NCBI GenBank assembly: GCA_028554755.1
Contig: JAPTOF010000007.1
Location: forward strand, 3,318,001-3,382,000
Source: Cordia subcordata
Taxonomy: Eukaryota > Streptophyta > Magnoliopsida > Boraginales > Cordiaceae
DNA length: 64,000 bases
Direction of reading: 5' to 3'
Shown: in pieces, positions 59,701-64,000 of the stretch
How positions within the stretch are numbered: position 1 is the first letter of the stretch
Layout of the letters: the number at the start of each line of letters is the position of its first letter
The notes under the pieces: generated by a model
Database searches by the model: none
What the model saw: the letters and a program-made list of their open reading frames with translations, nothing else
Told to the model about the DNA's origin: nothing
Made by a program: the position numbers and the translations under genes

Positions 59701-62423
59701 CTTGGAAGAATATGAACTTATTGGTAAATGTACATGATATTACATTTAATTTTAATATCTCCACAAGTCTAGGTTTGTATCCAAATCACTGTTTGCTTAC
59801 AGAATGAAACTGGGGCTTTACTATCAGGATCTTAAGTTACTTTCATCACTGATCGGTGAATTGAAATCCACACTACATGATCCTAATCAAGAATTCTACA
59901 TTAAACTTTTGCATTTATGAGAAATTCTTCATAATTGTTGTGTCCATTGGTCTTAATTCAGCTCATAACAATTTTTCGTATTAGTTTCTCGAATTGTAGA
60001 ACTCAGGAAGATGAAGATGCACTTGATGCTGCACTCAGTGTTTCCAGTTCAGATGCACTGAGTGTATTGTAATTGATTTTGTAGGAGAGAAATTGTAGAA
60101 AAGGGAGGTTCTCTCCATCTAAACTGAAAGGGAAACGTGTCATTGAACTTGGGGCAGGTTGTGGAGTAGCAGGATTTGGTGAGCTGCTTTTTCTTTTTAT
60201 GTCTTCCAATGTTTAATCTTCTAAGAAGAATGGCCAACATATTTGAGTTTATAAAATGGAGCCAACATATTTGAGTTTATAAAATTGACTGCCTTACTCA
60301 GGCATGGCAATGCTTGGATGTGATGTGATCTCAACAGATCAGAATGAGGTTCTACCATTGCTAATGAGAAACATTGAACGCAATACGTCAAGGATAATGC
60401 AGACTAATCGAGGTTCATGTCCTTTTAGTTTAAACTGATACTTTTTCCCTTTTTTTCTTTTTCTTTTTATAATAATCCTTGACTTCTATTTTAGAACATT
60501 TTAAATCTTTTCCACTTTAGCGACACTTCTGTACTTTGCTTTGAAAAGAACCTAAGCTCAAATGCTTTCACGTACATCTTTCCTTTATCATGTTGGAACT
60601 TTCTGCCTGTAGCTCTATCTAGATGCATGTACATAAAAATGCATGTATCATTTACTTGAGATATGAAGATGAACTTCAGTGGTAATGGCTTACTTGCATG
60701 TAGAGAGCTTAGGGACAGAGGTTAAAAAGACGAAAGAGAATGACTCCCATAATTGGTCTTGTAGATTCTTTCGGTTCCATCCAAATGGCCGAGCTGGACT
60801 GGGGTAACACAGATCATATAAGGGCTGTTGAACCACCCTTTGATTACATTGTTGGCACTGATGTTGTGAGTTTCTCTAACACTTTTAGATTCTTATGGAA
60901 TAGAGCATTATTTTTCAATTAGTTGGAAAACTTGCACTGTTATATTTAATGTTCTTTTGTGTTAATGATTGACTTCGGTCTGAGATTTTTGCTTATTATT
61001 TCATGAGACATTACAATCATCTTTTGCATTCTACAGATCAAAACACCAAGCTGAAATGCAGATACTTATCTGTTTTACTGTTTCAAGATCTTACCCAACA
61101 AATTGCCAAATACTGTAGCAGCAGAAATATTTCAGTTTTAATTGCTGCTATCCAGCATCATTTTGCTTTGCTTGTTCATAGTAGTTCTCTTTTCATGTTA
61201 GCAACTTTAACATCAAGTTGGTATTGCTTTTCTAATTGCCTAATTCTTTGCTTTCACTTGGGTGTTTCTTCATAAATGAAGTAGTAGAATTGAAAATTTT
61301 TGAATCGAAAATGTTCCCGTTTCCTTCTTGGTAGTACATAGCAAACATTTGCGAAATTGTTTCATCTTTATCTAATATTCTACCTGCTGATTACAAGGTA
61401 TATGCGGAGCATCTTTTGGAACCACTTTTGCAGACAATACTTGCATTATCTGGACCCAGAACAACAATTTTGGTATGTTCACAATGAAATCTCTCTCTCT
61501 CTCTCTGTCACTCTCTCCCCCCCCCCCCCTCTCCCTCTCTCCCTCTCTCTCTCAGACACACATCACACTCTCACAAGCATTCTTGCACATGCGTTGACAT
61601 GACTATGTTCTTTCAGAGCCCTCTTTACGGGTATCCCTGATGTTTAATGCAACTGTGACTTCCATTGCAGGTGGGATATGAGATTCGTTCAACAAACGTT
61701 CACGAGAAAATGCTAGACATGTGGAAAAAGAACTTTGAGGTGAAAACTGTTTCAAAAACAAAGGTAATGTGTTCTAATCTGCCAACAGTTGAGCCTAATA
61801 GTCCCAATTTCATTCTTGGGCAACTGAAATCATTCTCAGGGAATTTGCTTTAAATATTTGGAAATGCAATATGTCATCCTCCAAATTAATATTGTAATAT
61901 ATCAGTTCTTGTTTTTTCGTTGTCTCTACAAGAGATGATTTATTGGTGTATCTTGTATCATTAGGAATGAATGGGAAATTTTATACTGTTCTCCGGACTC
62001 CATTTAATATGTATCGTAATTGAACATTAATTGCATCATGTTTCAATTTCTGAGGTGCAACTTTCTCATCTTTCTGAACACAAGATGTTTTGCCCATGCA
62101 TGTAGATGGATAAGCAGTACCAGCACCCAAGTATACAACTGTACGTTATGACCCCAAAGAATGCAGAAGGAAGATCAGAAAGCACAGGACAAGGGCTTGA
62201 TTTGCATATCAAAGAAGTTAAAAATCAAGAACTTGAGAATGAATCAGAGGAAGATTGTGATAATAGTTGCGTCGTTGAGGATATCAACAATTCTGTCGCT
62301 GATGACGTCAAGGAGGATAAAATATTAGTTACAGATTTCCAGAGCAGAAAGCTTAATGAATGGGAAGCGAGAAGATATGGTGCTATGGCTGCTCGGCTTC
62401 TTCGGGATGTTAAGATAACTTAG
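56736..62423 (+). CDS. METTL21-like lysine methyltransferase family protein (Methyltransf_16)
   Basis: Nine coding exons: 56736-56749, 58158-58224, 59441-59506, 60085-60178, 60302-60412, 60765-60865, 61398-61472, 61671-61763 and 62106-62423, all in phase, giving 312 aa. The first holds only 14 coding bases (MEPD plus two bases). A beta-barrel-free N-terminus (LNSPNTSAIIFEVLGHQLQF) leads to LGTTVWDAS (34-42). SAM-binding motif I is ELGAGCGVAGFG (70-81), the ribose-binding acid is D93 in STDQNE, and the post-motif FDYIVGTDVVY is at 143-153. YEIRSTNVHEKMLDMW is on exon 8. An acidic tail (SEEDCDN, DDVKED; about 245-285) ends in a basic helix. This set is typical of the METTL21/eEF1A-KMT class of protein lysine methyltransferases, soluble in cytosol or nucleus. 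The substrate of the plant members is not something the sequence decides. It is divergent from SAMS, which makes its cofactor. Confidence 0.92.
58969..59328 (-). mobile_element. probable solo copia LTR in methyltransferase intron 2
   Basis: On the minus strand it starts TGTTGAAGAATATT and ends TTTTCCACA, with a TATA-like ATGCATATAAATAGGC and a downstream TTATGAGTATTTCA region. The flanks TTCTT (58964-58968) and CTCTT (59329-59333) match at 4 of 5 positions. A GAAAGTGCTG word is duplicated near the plus-strand left end. There is no coding interior. Confidence 0.5.
61490..61554. repeat. (CT)n/poly-C tract in methyltransferase intron 7
   Basis: CT repeats interrupted by a C13 run, beginning 17 bases after the exon 7 donor. 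It could act as a displaced polypyrimidine tract, but the real acceptor lies further on at 61670. Confidence 0.9.
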
Positions 62424-63230
62424 ACAAATGAGGTTTGTGGACTGCATGTGATATTTGCCACCTTGTATCTCTCTTTTGGGCGTGGATATGATACAATCTT
62501 ACAGTAGCTTCCATTGTACTCTTTGGTATTGTAGCCAAGGTGTTCTATTGTCCTTCCGCCCATCTCCTTTGCTTGCCTTGAAATTGCTAGTTTCTTCCAT
62601 AGCTGACTTTCTTGAAATTGCTAGTTTCTTCCATAGCTGACTTTGAAATTCTTTAGTTGCAGCTTGACAACTTTTGGCCTACTTGACTGCTATGACACAG
62701 TTTTGATGCAAACTACTTTCACCAACTCCAGTTCTTGACGGACAATGTGAACAGAAATGGAACACGAATGTCACATTCTTACACTGAAGCAAAAAGCAAA
62801 TATAATATGCCTCTAGGGAAAAGCAGGAGAAGTCAACTATTCTCCCTCTCTCATCCACACAACTACTCACTCATGATTTTGACTACCTTTGGAGTGCTTG
62901 TATGCTACGACTTTGTACTAATAATACTTGTGCCGAAGGAAAAATGTATGGAGTAGTTTCGATTACTTTTGATGGTTTAGCATTTTTTGTCTTTTTTCTT
63001 AACTTGTGCTGTTTTCCATTTGTTAATTGCCCACATTTTCCCATTAACAATGGAGAATCAAAGTTTACAAATGTACCCAGGACTGACTCCGTATACATCA
63101 AATCCATGCATTGCATGACTCAAGAAACTTTATTGAAATCAAAGTGAGGAAGATAAATCAAATGGAAGCAATTTGAGGTTGGTTATATATATTCTGCTGG
63201 AGGACTTGATTGTCACTGAAGTATGAAGAA
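62424..63230. other. convergent 3' flanks of methyltransferase and fucosidase
   Basis: No gene. A short direct repeat, CTAGTTTCTTCCATAGCTGA, occurs twice (about 62586 and 62618). The overlapping short frames at 62679-63147 have no recognisable content. Confidence 0.5.
63129..63134 (-). terminator. poly(A) signal of the fucosidase gene
   Basis: AATAAA on the minus strand, 97 nt past the stop codon, a suitable place for the near-upstream element of this transcript. Confidence 0.5.
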
Positions 63231-64000
63231 TCAAATGGGATCCACATACAGGCCAAGGTAAGAAATCAGAGGATCTGCTCTTGCCTCATCAATAACATGC
63301 ATTACGCGACGAGTTTTTACTTCTGGAAATCGTAACAGCCTCTGGTATCCCACAGTGGTACCACTTGTCACCTTCAGCCATTCTCCATTGTCATTATACA
63401 TATTGAGATGAAATCTGATGATCCGCTGCCCCATATGTATTGGCTCTTGAACCTTCAACACATTAAAAGTTACAGGCTCGTGAAAGATCAGGTACAGAAT
63501 CCACTGTAGTTGCTTCTCTGCGGGAGACCAATAGGTATATATACTTTCTTCAAGAACATGATGTTCAGCAAACTGAGGATTACCAAAACCTCCTCGCACG
63601 CTGCTGACAGCAAGATGTGCTTTTTTTGCTAGATTATGGGAAAATTTGAAGCTGTGAAGTGTAGAGAACTCACGAAGGACATGTATATCTTCTTCTGCGA
63701 TAAGCCCTGAAGAGTCCACGGGTGCCTTCAGTACCAAGAGATAGTTTCTCCCAACAGATTTGTAGTATAGATCAAGAAGAGTCATTGCAGATTTTGGAGC
63801 TTCTGATGCTTGCACTGACGAACCGGGGCGAATTGACACGACACACTCAGGAGGTACCCAGTCAGGACCAAAAGGGTCTCCTCCTGAATATCTGTAACAC
63901 ACATGGAATGAAAATAAATGAGAATCTGAGGAGAACAGCTGCCGGCTGACGCACCTTCTAACAAGCGCCGATTAAGAGTATTGAAACTGAGATTAAAAAG
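63231..64000 (-). CDS. FUC1: alpha-L-fucosidase 1-like (GH29), 3' part, cut by the window edge
   Basis: The last exon runs 63883-63231 (acceptor TATTCAG, then GGDPFGPDW). The piece before it ends at a donor AAG|GTGCGT at 63955, and the join L-L-E-G-G-D-P is in phase; an alternative acceptor at 63892 with a different donor is possible. Matching family words are DWVPPEC, VSIRPG, ASEAPKSA, YYKSVGRN, DSSGLI, EPIHMGQRI, SGTTVGYQRLLRF and ADPLISYLGLYVD, i.e. the end of the catalytic domain and the C-terminal beta-sandwich of plant FUC1. Such enzymes remove alpha-1,3/1,4-linked fucose from glycans in the apoplast. The segment after SIRPG, normally WFWH or WFYH, reads SSVQ here, and a usual NVPPNSSG reads KAPVDSSG. 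The frame is open, so this is either a divergent paralogue or a young pseudogene. The N-terminal part is outside the window. Confidence 0.88.

Noticed and set aside
61357..61602. 81-aa frame overlapping methyltransferase exon 7
   Set aside because: It is another reading frame of the exon plus the CT-repeat in the intron.
1..64000. CRISPR array, prokaryotic operons or phage genes
   Set aside because: The window is plant nuclear DNA. The repeats seen are microsatellites, minisatellites and transposons, with no regularly spaced short repeats.

Overview
The window is nuclear DNA of a flowering plant, most likely a eudicot. The genes are split by GT-AG introns, the spacers are AT-rich (roughly two-thirds A+T by eye), there are many (AT)n microsatellites, and the repeats are typical of dicots: Ty1/copia LTRs, Tourist- and hAT-type MITEs, a tRNA-derived SINE and a LINE tail. 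Nothing prokaryotic is present. I could not name the species.

Layout. 1-4520 is intergenic and holds a complete SINE with target-site duplication. 4521-7482 (+) is a GT47 glycosyltransferase of the FRA8/IRX7 type (xylan synthesis, Golgi). 12261-12352 (-) is an intron-containing tRNA-Tyr(GUA). 16162-19223 (-) is a secreted xyloglucan endotransglucosylase/hydrolase of the XTH31/XTH32 type. About 19.3-45.0 kb is a gene-poor block. It holds a broken copia element with a tandem structure, a fold-back repeat, solo-LTR remnants, a 643-bp hAT MITE with a perfect 8-bp duplication, Tourist-like MITEs, a LINE 3' end and a decayed copy of the ESCRT-III gene VPS24. 45088-50704 (+) is a serine carboxypeptidase (SCPL48 type) with a solo LTR in intron 3. 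51215-52411 (-) is S-adenosylmethionine synthetase. 56736-62423 (+) is a METTL21-like SAM-dependent methyltransferase in nine coding exons. From 63231 to the window edge (-) is the 3' part of an alpha-L-fucosidase 1 gene.

How the genes relate. Three genes act on extracellular or Golgi glycans (IRX7, XTH, FUC1-like), but they are unlinked in regulation as far as the sequence shows. The SAM synthetase and the methyltransferase are divergently arranged over a spacer that carries a five-unit, ~87-bp minisatellite; one makes the cofactor the other uses, which may be coincidence. SCPL and SAMS converge, as do the methyltransferase and FUC1.

I found no undescribed multi-gene system. The most noteworthy items are the tandem copia arrangement sharing one LTR inside an inverted repeat, the minisatellite between SAMS and the methyltransferase, the fucosidase that has lost a normally conserved motif, and several well-delimited transposon insertions. 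Exon boundaries were set by eye from GT-AG signals, reading phase and remembered family sequences; no alignment was run.
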